Origin: Chloroflexota bacterium
GTDB lineage: Bacteria; Chloroflexota; Anaerolineae; Caldilineales; Caldilineaceae
Assembly: GCA_026389895.1 (NCBI GenBank)
Contig: JAPLGZ010000807.1
Location: 1 to 45,520, forward strand
Reading direction: 5' to 3'
Length of the DNA stretch: 45,520 nucleotides
Below, piece by piece: positions 26,946-35,615 of the stretch. Position 1 is the first letter of the stretch; each line of letters starts with the position of its first letter. A program made the position numbers and the translations under genes. The notes below the pieces were generated by a model. That model was not told the origin of the DNA, did no database searches, and saw nothing but the letters and a program-made list of their open reading frames with translations.

Positions 26946-28166
26946 ATGAAAATTTTACTTGCCGGTCAAGCATTTTATCAACATAACAATGGCCAAGCCG
27001 TTTTCACCATTAATTTGGCCGAAGGGCTGGCGGAAGCTGGACACGAAGTCATGGTATTAGCCCCTTCGGATACTGGCCATGCCTATCAGACCACCCAAAA
27101 TGGCGTAGCACTCCAGACTGTACCGGCGTTGCATCTGAAATATAATGCGAATATCACAGGATTTAGTGAGCGGCTTGTTGCCCAAACAGGCGCCGCTTTT
27201 GAGCCGGATGTGGTTCATATTCAAGACCATTATTTTTTAAGCCGCAGCGTCTTGCGCATGATCCGGCAGCGGCCAGTCAAGCATATCGGCACCAACCATT
27301 TTTTGCCAGCCAATCTCATTGACAATATCCGCTTGCCAGGCTGGTTGCGCAATCCGGTGCAAAGTTGGATGTGGTCTAACATGCTAGAGGTCTATAACCG
27401 GCTAGACGGTGTCACCACACCCACTGAAACCGGTGTACGAATCTTAAAAAGAGCTGGGTTACGCACACCCGTGCAAGCCATCTCTTGTGGTGTGGATCGC
27501 TGGAATTTTCGTCCCCGCCCCGAGCTAGATCGCATGGCCATACGCCAAAAATATGGTCTGCGCTTGGATCAAACGTTGCTTCTATTTGTCGGCCGGGTTG
27601 ATCGTGAGAAATGTCTAGACACAATCATCAATGCACTAGCAACGTTGGGACGCCATGATCTACAATTTGTGATTGCTGGCACAGGCAGTGATCTGCACGA
27701 TCTGAAAGCGCTTTGCGAAGAACGGGCGCTGGGTGAACGCGTCATCTTTACCGGCTTTGTACCCGATCATGATTTGCCTTTGTTGTTGAACAGCGCAGAT
27801 GCATTTGTTATGCCGGGTTATGCCGAATTGCAAAGTATCGCCACGCTCGAAGCCATGGCCAGCGGCTTGCCAGTGTTAGCGGCCAATGCCTGTGCGCTAC
27901 CCGAACTGGTGACGCCGGATGTGAATGGTTATCTATTTGCCCCGCAAAACAGCACAGATGCCGCCAATGGCATCACAACCCTGCTCAATAACCGGACACG
28001 CTGGGCGGCAATGGGTGCGGCGAGTCTTGTCAAAATCGAGACACATACGCGGGCCAACACGATCCAGCGCTATCTTGATTGGTACCATCATGTGCGCCAA
28101 GTGGACAGCGTAATCTTGCAGCCAGCGCCCGTCTTTAATCTACCACTACCACAATCACAAAGATAA
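26946..28166 (+). CDS. Glycosyltransferase, GT4 family (GT-B fold)
   Basis: 406 aa. The N-terminal acceptor domain opens MKILLAGQAFYQHNNGQAVFTINLAEGLAEAGHEVMVLAPS. The hinge to the donor domain is near VQAISCGVDRWNFRP. The donor site shows LLFVGRVDREKCLDTII and the E-x7-E motif inside GYAELQSIATLEAMASGLPVLA. It is soluble or peripheral at the inner membrane. The GTNHFLP and long amphipathic DNIRLPGWLRNPVQSWMW stretch resemble lipid-acceptor GT4 enzymes (glycolipid synthases), a tentative hint. The nucleotide sugar donor cannot be read from sequence. AGGA lies nine bases upstream of the ATG. Confidence 0.88.
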   Translation: MKILLAGQAFYQHNNGQAVFTINLAEGLAEAGHEVMVLAPSDTGHAYQTTQNGVALQTVPALHLKYNANITGFSERLVAQTGAAFEPDVVHIQDHYFLSRSVLRMIRQRPVKHIGTNHFLPANLIDNIRLPGWLRNPVQSWMWSNMLEVYNRLDGVTTPTETGVRILKRAGLRTPVQAISCGVDRWNFRPRPELDRMAIRQKYGLRLDQTLLLFVGRVDREKCLDTIINALATLGRHDLQFVIAGTGSDLHDLKALCEERALGERVIFTGFVPDHDLPLLLNSADAFVMPGYAELQSIATLEAMASGLPVLAANACALPELVTPDVNGYLFAPQNSTDAANGITTLLNNRTRWAAMGAASLVKIETHTRANTIQRYLDWYHHVRQVDSVILQPAPVFNLPLPQSQR

Positions 28167-28174
28167 CGAGACCT

Positions 28175-28239
28175 GCTCGTCTAAAGATAAATCTATGCTC
28201 GTTCAAAGCAAAATCCCGCTCGTCCAAAGCCAGATATGA
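28175..28239 (+). promoter_or_regulatory. Three ~22-bp direct repeats upstream of the P-type ATPase
   Basis: GCTCGT(C/T)(C/T)AAAG occurs starting at 28175, 28197 and 28218 (spacings 22 and 21), filling the gap between the glycosyltransferase stop and the ATPase start. The third copy runs into the start codon, and no normal Shine-Dalgarno sequence is present. Operator or translation-control repeats are possible. Confidence 0.5.
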
Positions 28240-30728
28240 CTGCCATCCGCCACTTTGTCAAAAGCAAATCTGAAACCGCTGGCCAGATGGAAACTGGTCG
28301 ATCCTACTGGGATATCCTCCAAAGCAACCTATTTACTTTTTTTAACATCATTCTCTTTTGCGTCGGCATCATTCTCCTGGCATTTGGCCGCTATAACGAT
28401 GCCTTTATCACCGTGAGCACGGGCATTGTCGGCACCGTTGTCAACGCAGTTCAGGAGATTAGAGCCAAACGCCAGCTAGACAAAATTACCCTCTTCATCC
28501 GCCCTGAAGTACGGGTGCTGCGCAATGGACGCGAAGAGATCATCGATGCCGCGCAGTTGGTCGAAGGTGACACAATTCATCTCTGCGCCGGCGACCAGGC
28601 GATGGCCGATGGAATCGTGGTGGGTGATGGCACCATAGAAGTCGATGAGTCACTTTTGACGGGTGAAAGTGATTTGGTGCACAAAGCGCAAGGCGACCAG
28701 ATCTTCTCTGGCAGTCTTTGTGTCAATGGCGATCTCACTTATCGCGCCGAAGCTGTCGGTGCGGAGAGTTTTGCGAACAAGCTGATCCAGGCGGCGCGCG
28801 CGTTCACCCAAGTCTCCACCCCACTTCAGCAGCAAGTGACCTTGATTATTCGGTTGCTAACGGTGTTGACGGTCTTTATGGCGCTGATCTTTATCAGCGC
28901 CAGTTTTATTCATGATCTGACCTTCTTACAGAATGTGGCCGCATCAGCAGTCTTGATCGGCTTGATCCCTTATGGTTTCTTTCTGACGATCAATTTGGCC
29001 TATGCGATCGGCGCCATCAAAATTGCCAAGGCCGGAGCAGTGGTGCAACATACGAATGCCGTCGAATCGCTTTACTATGTCGATGTGCTCTGTATTGATA
29101 AAACCGGCACCTTAACCACCAATACGCTCCACTTGCAGAGCGTGCAACCGCTGGGTCCACTGACCGAAACGGCGGTAAAACATTATTTGGGTGATTTTGC
29201 GCACAGTGCGTCGGCGACCAATACGACGACGGCTGCCATCAGGCAGGGTATCGAAGGATGCCAACGGACGCCTGTGGATGAGGTGAAGTTTGCTTCAGTG
29301 CGCAAGTGGAGCGCGCTGTCCTTTGCGGACCAGGCCGACAACTCGGCCCAGGGCGGTGTCTTCGTGCTCGGCGCCTTAGAAATGCTCCAGCCCTATCTGG
29401 TGGCGGAAACAGACCAGGATGCACTGCGGCAACAGACCCAAGCTTTAGCCGATCAAGGATTGCGCACCCTCTTATTTGCCTACAATCCCACCGTGACCCC
29501 ATTGCACAATGCCGAGCATATACCTGTCTTGCCCCCGCTGCAACCGTTAGGCTTGATTGCGTTGAGCGATGAGCTACGCCCCTATGCCCGTATCATGCTG
29601 GATGATTTTACTAAGTTAGGCGTGCGCATCAAGATTATTTCGGGTGATAATCCCCATACAGTCGCCGCACTGGCAAAACAAGTGGGGCTGCTCGATGCCA
29701 AATTGGTATCAGGACCGGAATTGGCGCAGATGAGTGCGGCCGAATTTGAACAAGTAGCCGAGGAAGCCACGATTTTTGGCCGGATCGCCCCAGAACAGAA
29801 AGCGCAATTGATTGACGCCCTGATCAAACGCAAGCATTATGTCGCGATGATCGGCGATGGCGTCAATGATATTCTGGCGCTCAAAAAGGCCCGCTTGGGC
29901 ATTGCCATGCAGAGTGGCAGCAGTGCGGCGCGCAACGTGGCCGATATGGTGCTGCTCAACGATTCGTATGCAGCGTTAGCCCCGGCCTTGACCGAAGGCA
30001 AACGCATTATCAATGGCCTGACCAATGCCACCTATCTGTTGATTACACGCTCGTTCACCTATGCCTTTGTGATCATCGGCGCCTTGATGGTGGGCTTGAC
30101 CTTTCCCTTTGAGCCTGCGCAGGCCGGCATTACGGCGATTACCGTGGGTCTGCCGGCTTTCTTTTTAACCCTGTGGGCGCGCCCAAACGCCAAACACGAA
30201 CCGCTGCTCTCTTCGATGGTACGCTTTGTGCTGCCGGTCGCCTTATGGAGCATGTTAATTGGCGTCAGTATTTACACGTTTGTCTACTTTAGAATTAGCT
30301 CTTTTCTGGAAAATCAGGTTATACCGCCAGCCGTGATTATGGTCTTTGAGCACGCCACGGGCTTGACCTATCAAAGCGCGCAGCAATTTGGGCTAACGGC
30401 CTCGCGGATTGTGGCGCAGACGGCGCTATCGGTCTTCCTCTCACTCAGTGCGCTGCTCCTTATCTTGTTTTTAGAGCCACCCGTCAGTTGGCTGGCCAGT
30501 TGGCGCGAGGTCAGCCCCGATAAGCGGCCCACTTGGCTGGTCATCGGGCTAATTGCCTTGCTGCTCGTGGGTCTATACATTCCGCCCGTCTCCAACTATT
30601 TTGGTTTCATGCCGCCCTTTGCGCCGACATGGGGGGCCATTTTGATTGGCCTGCTCGTATGGGCGGTGGGCTTATGGCTGCTCTGGCGCAAACGGTGGAT
30701 GGATCGTCTGCTCGCTATGGATAGTTGA
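28236..30728 (+). CDS. P-type cation-transporting ATPase (CtpE-like)
   Basis: 830 aa. Standard P-type elements are present: actuator TGES (E144), phosphorylation site D288 in CIDKTGTLTTN, nucleotide-binding region, hinge GDGVNDILALKKARLGIAMQSGSSAARNVADMVLL (about 540-570), and six C-terminal membrane helices. The helix-4 ion site, normally PEG(L) in Ca2+/Mg2+ pumps, reads P245-Y246-G (GLIPYGFFL), so the usual ligand glutamate is absent. The N-terminus is short, without heavy-metal-binding CxxC domains, which argues against the copper/zinc type. Overall shape resembles actinobacterial CtpE (a Ca2+ importer), but the altered ion site makes the substrate uncertain. A perfect terminator follows. 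Confidence 0.9.
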   Translation: MTAIRHFVKSKSETAGQMETGRSYWDILQSNLFTFFNIILFCVGIILLAFGRYNDAFITVSTGIVGTVVNAVQEIRAKRQLDKITLFIRPEVRVLRNGREEIIDAAQLVEGDTIHLCAGDQAMADGIVVGDGTIEVDESLLTGESDLVHKAQGDQIFSGSLCVNGDLTYRAEAVGAESFANKLIQAARAFTQVSTPLQQQVTLIIRLLTVLTVFMALIFISASFIHDLTFLQNVAASAVLIGLIPYGFFLTINLAYAIGAIKIAKAGAVVQHTNAVESLYYVDVLCIDKTGTLTTNTLHLQSVQPLGPLTETAVKHYLGDFAHSASATNTTTAAIRQGIEGCQRTPVDEVKFASVRKWSALSFADQADNSAQGGVFVLGALEMLQPYLVAETDQDALRQQTQALADQGLRTLLFAYNPTVTPLHNAEHIPVLPPLQPLGLIALSDELRPYARIMLDDFTKLGVRIKIISGDNPHTVAALAKQVGLLDAKLVSGPELAQMSAAEFEQVAEEATIFGRIAPEQKAQLIDALIKRKHYVAMIGDGVNDILALKKARLGIAMQSGSSAARNVADMVLLNDSYAALAPALTEGKRIINGLTNATYLLITRSFTYAFVIIGALMVGLTFPFEPAQAGITAITVGLPAFFLTLWARPNAKHEPLLSSMVRFVLPVALWSMLIGVSIYTFVYFRISSFLENQVIPPAVIMVFEHATGLTYQSAQQFGLTASRIVAQTALSVFLSLSALLLILFLEPPVSWLASWREVSPDKRPTWLVIGLIALLLVGLYIPPVSNYFGFMPPFAPTWGAILIGLLVWAVGLWLLWRKRWMDRLLAMDS

Positions 30729-30743
30729 TATCAGCCTGAGCGA

Positions 30744-30802
30744 GCAGACAGTAAAATAAAGCGACCTGCATAAAGTGCAGGTCGCTTTATTTTACTGTCT
30801 GC
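30744..30802 (+). terminator. 27-bp perfect-stem terminator after the ATPase
   Basis: Arms 30744-30770 and 30776-30802 are perfectly complementary around a TAAAG loop, 16 bases past the stop, followed by ATTTTAAG. Confidence 0.88.
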
Positions 30803-30861
30803 ATTTTAAGTAAAAAATGACGACAGTGAAGAGAATGGTTTAGGTAATTTAGCCTATTGAG

Positions 30862-30908
30862 ATGAGACATTTGTGAGATTATACTATAAATGTCTCATGA
30901 TTATGGAT
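30862..30908. repeat. 11-bp inverted repeat in the AT-rich spacer before vapBC
   Basis: ATGAGACATTT (30862-30872) and AAATGTCTCAT (30898-30908) are perfect complements 25 bases apart. The surrounding 30803-31164 spacer is AT-rich and holds no supported gene. Confidence 0.5.
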
Positions 30909-31164
30909 AAGCTTAATATTACTCAATTTCTATAAAGTTACGCTACAAGATTTCTCAATCTTCATAAGAAATTGGTTTAAATTTACATGTAGCCTTAACA
31001 TGCCGAACGAAAATTTTTAAACAATTCCGACTAACAAAGATTGCAGCATACTTCTAAGTGCAACACGGTGTATTTATGTGAAGTACTAACAATAGTTTCA
31101 GTGTAACAACAAATTAGGATGACCGCATACCTTCGCAATCTAATACTATTGAAAAATATGGACT

Positions 31165-31193
31165 TTGCAGATCGTGCACATGTTGGATAAAAT
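31165..31193 (+). promoter_or_regulatory. Sigma-70-type promoter of the toxin-antitoxin operon
   Basis: TTGCAG (31165-31170), 17-base spacer, TAAAAT (31188-31193). The predicted start is about 15 bases before the AGGAGG/ATG of the antitoxin. The palindrome GTGCAC lies in the spacer, a possible autoregulation site. Confidence 0.55.
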
Positions 31194-31214
31194 AGCAGCA
31201 AAGAAAGGAGGCAT

Positions 31215-31541
31215 ATGGTCACAACAACGATTCCCTTAACCGAACAAGAAAGCCTGAAGCTTCAGGTAATTGCACGGGAGACCGGGCAAACTCAAGACGA
31301 ACTCTTGCACGAAGCCGTCAGGTTGCTGATTGCCAAATTTCAGCCAAGTCGTCAATCTTCTCCACTAAAAACAACAAGAAATAAATTGCTCGATGAAACT
31401 GAATCTAAAAAAGCAGCGGCTCGCCAACGTTTTGAGCGCCACTTTGGGGCTATTAAACTTGGCTATGTTATTGATGTGGATAATGAAGGGATTGATGCTG
31501 ATTTAGCGAAAGAATACGCCAACGAACTTGGAGATGCCTAG
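31215..31541 (+). CDS. Antitoxin of a VapBC-type module, ribbon-helix-helix-like N-terminus
   Basis: 108 aa. The N-terminal part (TTTIPLTEQESLKLQVIARETGQTQDELLHEAVRLLIAKF) has the strand-helix-helix pattern of CopG/Arc antitoxins, which bind their own operator. The charged C-terminal half (about 50-108, ETESKKAAARQRFERHFGAIKLGYVIDVDNEGIDADLAKEYANE) would wrap the toxin. AGGAGG lies three bases before the ATG. The stop TAG overlaps the toxin start GTG by one base (TAGTG). Longer than minimal RHH antitoxins. Confidence 0.75.
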   Translation: MVTTTIPLTEQESLKLQVIARETGQTQDELLHEAVRLLIAKFQPSRQSSPLKTTRNKLLDETESKKAAARQRFERHFGAIKLGYVIDVDNEGIDADLAKEYANELGDA

Positions 31542-31936
31542 TGCTGCTTGACACATCTGGTTTACTTTGTCTCCACTATCAAACCGAACCGTTTCATGCC
31601 CAGGCAGTATCCGCTTACAAAGCTGATCGTGTACATTTTACTCACAGCTATATTCTGGCAGAATTTATCGCGCTAGCAACGGCGCGGCGCTTTCCACGCT
31701 TCGAAGCCATTGCCTTTATCGCGGATCTAATTGGCAACCCTGATATTGAGACGTTATGGGTGGATGAGATACTCCATCGGGCTGCAATCAGTTTGTTACA
31801 GGAGAGACCTGATAAAGCATATACACTTTGTGATGCTGTCAGTTTTGTAGTGATGCGACAACATCACCTTTCCACGGCACTCACAACTGACAAACATTTC
31901 GCGCAAGAGGGTTTTCAACGCGTATTAGTGGGGTGA
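31541..31936 (+). CDS. PIN-domain toxin (VapC-like RNase)
   Basis: 131 aa, a typical PIN length. The acidic metal site is complete: D4 (MLLDTSG), E41 (ILAEFIAL), D98 (YTLCDAVSF) and D117 (ALTTDKHF). Mg2+-dependent VapC enzymes cut tRNA or rRNA when the antitoxin is lost. The start is GTG, overlapping the antitoxin stop, so the two are made together. A hairpin closes the operon. Confidence 0.88.
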   Translation: MLLDTSGLLCLHYQTEPFHAQAVSAYKADRVHFTHSYILAEFIALATARRFPRFEAIAFIADLIGNPDIETLWVDEILHRAAISLLQERPDKAYTLCDAVSFVVMRQHHLSTALTTDKHFAQEGFQRVLVG

Positions 31937-31968
31937 GGTAGGCAGAATATCCAGTCATAGCCACGTCT

Positions 31969-32005
31969 TGCATAGCTCAACAAAAATTTTATATTGAGCT
32001 ATGCA
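31969..32005. terminator. Bidirectional terminator between vapC and pheT
   Basis: Perfect 12-bp stem (31969-31980 with 31994-32005), 13-base A/T-rich loop, between converging genes. TCATTTTG follows on the plus strand. Confidence 0.7.
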
Positions 32006-32024
32006 TCATTTTGTAAATTCTTCC

Positions 32025-34574
32025 TCATCCCCGCAACTTCCCGCCAGTCGCCTTTTCTACCGCAGCAATAATTCGCTTTCGTAGCTGCTCAACTTCCTTT
32101 TCATGCAGGCTGCGCTCGGGGCTTTGGTAGGTCACGCGGTAGGCTAACGACTTGAAACCCACGGGCAGCGGCTCACCCCGGTATATATCAAAAAGTTCAA
32201 TATTAGTGACCAGCGCGCCACCCGTTTGGCGAATCACTTGATAAGCCTGCTGCGAGGTGACATCTTCCGCGACTTCAAAGGCCAAATCTTCGACCACCGG
32301 TGGGTAGCTGCTGATCGGTTGCATCGGCTGCAAGCGCCAGTGTGGCTTGATGAGTGGCTCCAAATTTAATTCCGCGGCATTGATGCGAACAGACGGCAAG
32401 TTATAGGCGGCGCGTGCTTGCGGATGAATTTCACCGATCAGGCCCAAACTTTTCCCTTCTAAGACAACCTCGGCGCAGCGCGGGCCAAAGGTGCCGGTAT
32501 CAGGCTTGGCCCGGTATTCGATCTGCGTGCTGGTAAAGCCCAGACGATTTAACAAAATCTCGACCATCCCTTTAAGATCGAAAAAATCCATTGCTTCATT
32601 GCCACCGGGGTCGGGGTACAGACCGGTGGCCAGACCACGTGCGCCAGTGAGCACAATACTGACGCGGCGCTCTTCCTTGGGCAGTAGACCGTCACCCGCT
32701 TCGGGCAAATAGACACGGCCGACTTCAAAGGTGGTAAGCCGGCTGGTATAGCGCAAATTGCGCGCCAGGTTTTCCATAGCGCTCACCAACAAAGAACGGC
32801 GTAAAGCACGTCGCTCTGGTGTGCCAGGATTAGCCAAGGCCACGTAGGGCGCCGTCGGTGCGATCTGGAGTTTTGTATGATTTTCTGGCGTGGTCAACGG
32901 ATGGTTGATCGTCTCTTGCAGGCCCAAATTGATCAGAATATCGCGCACGTGCTCTTCAGTCTCGAAGGTATCGTTGCGCCGCTGGGTGGGCATTACATCG
33001 TCAATCAAGTTCGTGCCCACCTGTTCATAACCAATAATGCGCGCCACTTCCTCAGTCAGATCCGCCGGAATGGCCACATCTAAACGATGCCAGGGGGCAA
33101 TGCACGCCAACAGCGGTTCGTTGGGCAGCCGATGCAAGGCAAACGATGCAGCGCCTGCAGCGTCGGCGGCAATTTCATCCACCTGTTTCACCTGGAAATC
33201 AAGCTTGCGCAAGGCGGAAGCAATTTCATCTAATGCCACCGGCACACCTAACAGGCGGCGCTGATCGCTGACCGTGGTATAAACAACGCGGGTTGGCTGC
33301 GGCACGGGATAAGCGTCAAGCAGGCCCGGCACAATGCGACCATTGGCATACAGCCGCATCAATTCGGCGGCGCGACGGGCGGCCACTGGATTAAGCTCCG
33401 CTGGCACACCACGCGCAAAGCGGAAGCTGGCTTCACTGTTTAACTTGAGCTTCTGGCTGGTGCGCCGGTTATTGATGCCTTCGAAAGTGGCCGATTCCAG
33501 CAACACCGTCTGTGTCTGGTCACTGACTTCGCTTTCCAAACCGCCCATTACCCCGGCGAGCGCAATCGAACCGGCAGTATCGGCGATCATCAACATGTTA
33601 TCATCGAGTTCACGCTGCACATTGTCTAATGTCGTGAATTTCTCACCCGCCTGCGCCCGGCGCACAATGATCGTTGGTTTGGCGTCGCCCGCGCGCCGTT
33701 TCAAAATGCCATAATCAAAGGCGTGCAACGGCTGGCCCCACTCCAACATCACATAGTTGGTAATATCAACAATGTTGTTGATGGGGCGCATACCGGCTTT
33801 AGTCAGCCGCTCCTGCATCCACTTGGGCGATGGCGCCACTTTTACATCAGTGATTACAATGGCCGTATAGCGGTTGCACAACTGAGGATCTTCAATACGC
33901 ACATCCGCATAATCGCTGGCTTGGTCGCTGCCTTCTGGCGTCCATTGATCAGCGGGCAAGTGCAAGGGTGCCACGCTCAGTGCCGACACTTCGCGTGCGA
34001 TGCCAATCATACTCAAACAACGCGCCATATCTGGGGTAAGTTCAACGGTCAGCACTTCATCGCCCAGGTATTCACGCAAGGATTGGCCCACAGGCGCATC
34101 TTCGGGCAAAAGGATAATCCCCTCATGCTCCTCGCTCAACCCTAATTCTCGCTCCGAGCAGACCATCCCGGCCGACGGTATCCCACGAATCTTTGAGGCC
34201 TTTAATTTCTTTTTGGGCCGTGGCTGTTGGTCGCTATAGGCGTCCAGCAATACAGCCCCTTCGCGGGCAAAGGCAACCTTAAGCGTGGGCAAGGTAGCGG
34301 CCCCTTTGAATGCATACAAGTTGGGCGCACCCGTGACGACACGCTGAGGCTCTGCACCACCATAATTGACATCAACCAACACCAGGCGATCAGCGTCTGG
34401 GTGCGGCAATACAGCCATCACCTGGCCCACTAAGAGGGTTTCTGCGTCCCACCAATCGCCAACACGTTCAATTGAGGCAATTTCTAGCCCGGCCAGCGTC
34501 AAACGCTCAACCAGATCAGCCGTAGATACATTCAAGTCTACATATTCTTTGAGCCACGAGAGCGGAACAAGCAT
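32025..34574 (-). CDS. pheT: Phenylalanyl-tRNA synthetase, beta subunit
   Basis: 849 aa, slightly longer than the usual ~800. Domain order is normal: N-terminal [14 protein letters not shown]; tRNA-binding (OB-fold) domain at about 42-160 ([29 protein letters not shown]); B3/4 editing domain ([51 protein letters not shown]); B5; catalytic-like core; and C-terminal FDX-anticodon-binding domain ([25 protein letters not shown] ... [21 protein letters not shown]). It forms the alpha2-beta2 enzyme charging tRNA-Phe. The alpha-subunit gene pheS, normally just upstream, is not in this window. Confidence 0.96.
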   Translation of the reverse strand: MLVPLSWLKEYVDLNVSTADLVERLTLAGLEIASIERVGDWWDAETLLVGQVMAVLPHPDADRLVLVDVNYGGAEPQRVVTGAPNLYAFKGAATLPTLKVAFAREGAVLLDAYSDQQPRPKKKLKASKIRGIPSAGMVCSERELGLSEEHEGIILLPEDAPVGQSLREYLGDEVLTVELTPDMARCLSMIGIAREVSALSVAPLHLPADQWTPEGSDQASDYADVRIEDPQLCNRYTAIVITDVKVAPSPKWMQERLTKAGMRPINNIVDITNYVMLEWGQPLHAFDYGILKRRAGDAKPTIIVRRAQAGEKFTTLDNVQRELDDNMLMIADTAGSIALAGVMGGLESEVSDQTQTVLLESATFEGINNRRTSQKLKLNSEASFRFARGVPAELNPVAARRAAELMRLYANGRIVPGLLDAYPVPQPTRVVYTTVSDQRRLLGVPVALDEIASALRKLDFQVKQVDEIAADAAGAASFALHRLPNEPLLACIAPWHRLDVAIPADLTEEVARIIGYEQVGTNLIDDVMPTQRRNDTFETEEHVRDILINLGLQETINHPLTTPENHTKLQIAPTAPYVALANPGTPERRALRRSLLVSAMENLARNLRYTSRLTTFEVGRVYLPEAGDGLLPKEERRVSIVLTGARGLATGLYPDPGGNEAMDFFDLKGMVEILLNRLGFTSTQIEYRAKPDTGTFGPRCAEVVLEGKSLGLIGEIHPQARAAYNLPSVRINAAELNLEPLIKPHWRLQPMQPISSYPPVVEDLAFEVAEDVTSQQAYQVIRQTGGALVTNIELFDIYRGEPLPVGFKSLAYRVTYQSPERSLHEKEVEQLRKRIIAAVEKATGGKLRG

Positions 34575-34722
34575 AAAGTTTCCTAACCTAATAAAGCCAA
34601 AAATGGCCGTATAAAATTTCAGATTATTTAAAGTTGGCAGAAATCATATAGTATCACAGTCTGCAAAAAATTCCATCTTAAATGGGTTGCAGGAAAATCA
34701 ACCAACTTTTTTAGCACGTGAA

Positions 34723-34772
34723 TGCGCCGTGAAATATAAGTTTAGCTAAATGAAACCCTATTTCACGGCGCA
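34723..34772 (-). terminator. 14-bp perfect hairpin after the Nudix gene
   Basis: Arms 34723-34736 and 34759-34772, 22-base loop, four bases beyond the minus-strand stop at 34777. No clear U-tract. Confidence 0.7.
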
Positions 34773-34776
34773 AATT

Positions 34777-35385
34777 TTATTTCATCAACACATCATACAC
34801 TAAATCATGAGCCAATGCACGCCATTGGCCCCACCCACGCCGATCACCCATTACATTACGCATATCGACTGTAATCTGTGATAATTGGCTGGGTAAGACA
34901 GCCCGAAACGCGGAAATCTCACCACAAGGCGGAATTGCCGGCATCGCACTGCCACAAAACAAGTGAAAAATGTAGCTAGCAAACTTTACTGTTGTGCCAT
35001 TGTGTTGAAAATGATACTCGATTAAGCCCATAAAGCGCTTGATTTCAACACACATGCCGGTCTCTTCTTCCACTTCGCGAAAGAGCGCATGTTGGATTGA
35101 CTCATCCCAATCAACCCCGCCAGACGGTAAGCGGGCAATATGATCTGGGTAATGAGGTTTTGCATGTAACCATATTTTACCGGTTCGATCTTGAATTGCA
35201 AAGACGACCTCAGCGCGACGGTCAATATCAGTCCGCCACCGGTAAGATCGAATATACTCATCGGCCTGAATGGTAAAGGTGCGACGAAGAGGCGTCCCAT
35301 ACTGGTGCATGAGTTCATTTACTTCCACTTCGCAAATCATCGGTCTCCGCAACAATTCAACTGTCTGGATAACCGGATTAGACAT
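34777..35385 (-). CDS. Nudix hydrolase
   Basis: 202 aa. A perfect Nudix box GX5EX7REVXEEXGM is seen in GGVDWDESIQHALFREVEEETGM (about 109-131), which binds the divalent metal and positions the diphosphate substrate. It is preceded by a beta-rich N-terminal part (EVNELMHQYGTPLRRTFTIQADEYIRSYRW) that is longer than in minimal Nudix proteins. Substrate is not readable; the LPSGGVDW context resembles enzymes of broad NTP or nucleotide-sugar specificity. CAGGAG lies 7 bases upstream of the ATG. Single gene. Confidence 0.9.
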   Translation of the reverse strand: MSNPVIQTVELLRRPMICEVEVNELMHQYGTPLRRTFTIQADEYIRSYRWRTDIDRRAEVVFAIQDRTGKIWLHAKPHYPDHIARLPSGGVDWDESIQHALFREVEEETGMCVEIKRFMGLIEYHFQHNGTTVKFASYIFHLFCGSAMPAIPPCGEISAFRAVLPSQLSQITVDMRNVMGDRRGWGQWRALAHDLVYDVLMK

Positions 35386-35524
35386 TGTTTCATTCTCCTG
35401 AAGGTTGTCTGGGTTTGGGTTGTGGGGGAACCACGAACGTACACAGCGTCAACAATAGGTGCCGAACAAAGATAATATTCTGTTATTAGTTGGCTTTTTC
35501 CACCTCCTTTACGAAGTTATTGCT

Positions 35525-35538
35525 TATTGTATACAATA
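35525..35538. promoter_or_regulatory. 14-bp perfect palindrome
   Basis: TATTGTATACAATA lies in the 230-base spacer between the Nudix gene (start 35385, minus) and the membrane protein gene ending at 35616. It is AT-rich and symmetrical, like a dimeric regulator site. Nothing else is recognisable in this spacer. Confidence 0.4.
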
Positions 35539-35615
35539 TACCGGTTTGCGTAAAAATAGCAGGTCGCAAATATCAATAATTCGCAATATTCCTTGGAGTT
35601 TGGATAAAAGAGGGG

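Noticed and set aside
31031-31222. 63-codon minus-strand frame overlapping the antitoxin promoter
   Set aside because: It overlaps a good promoter and ribosome-binding site on the other strand and has no recognisable feature.
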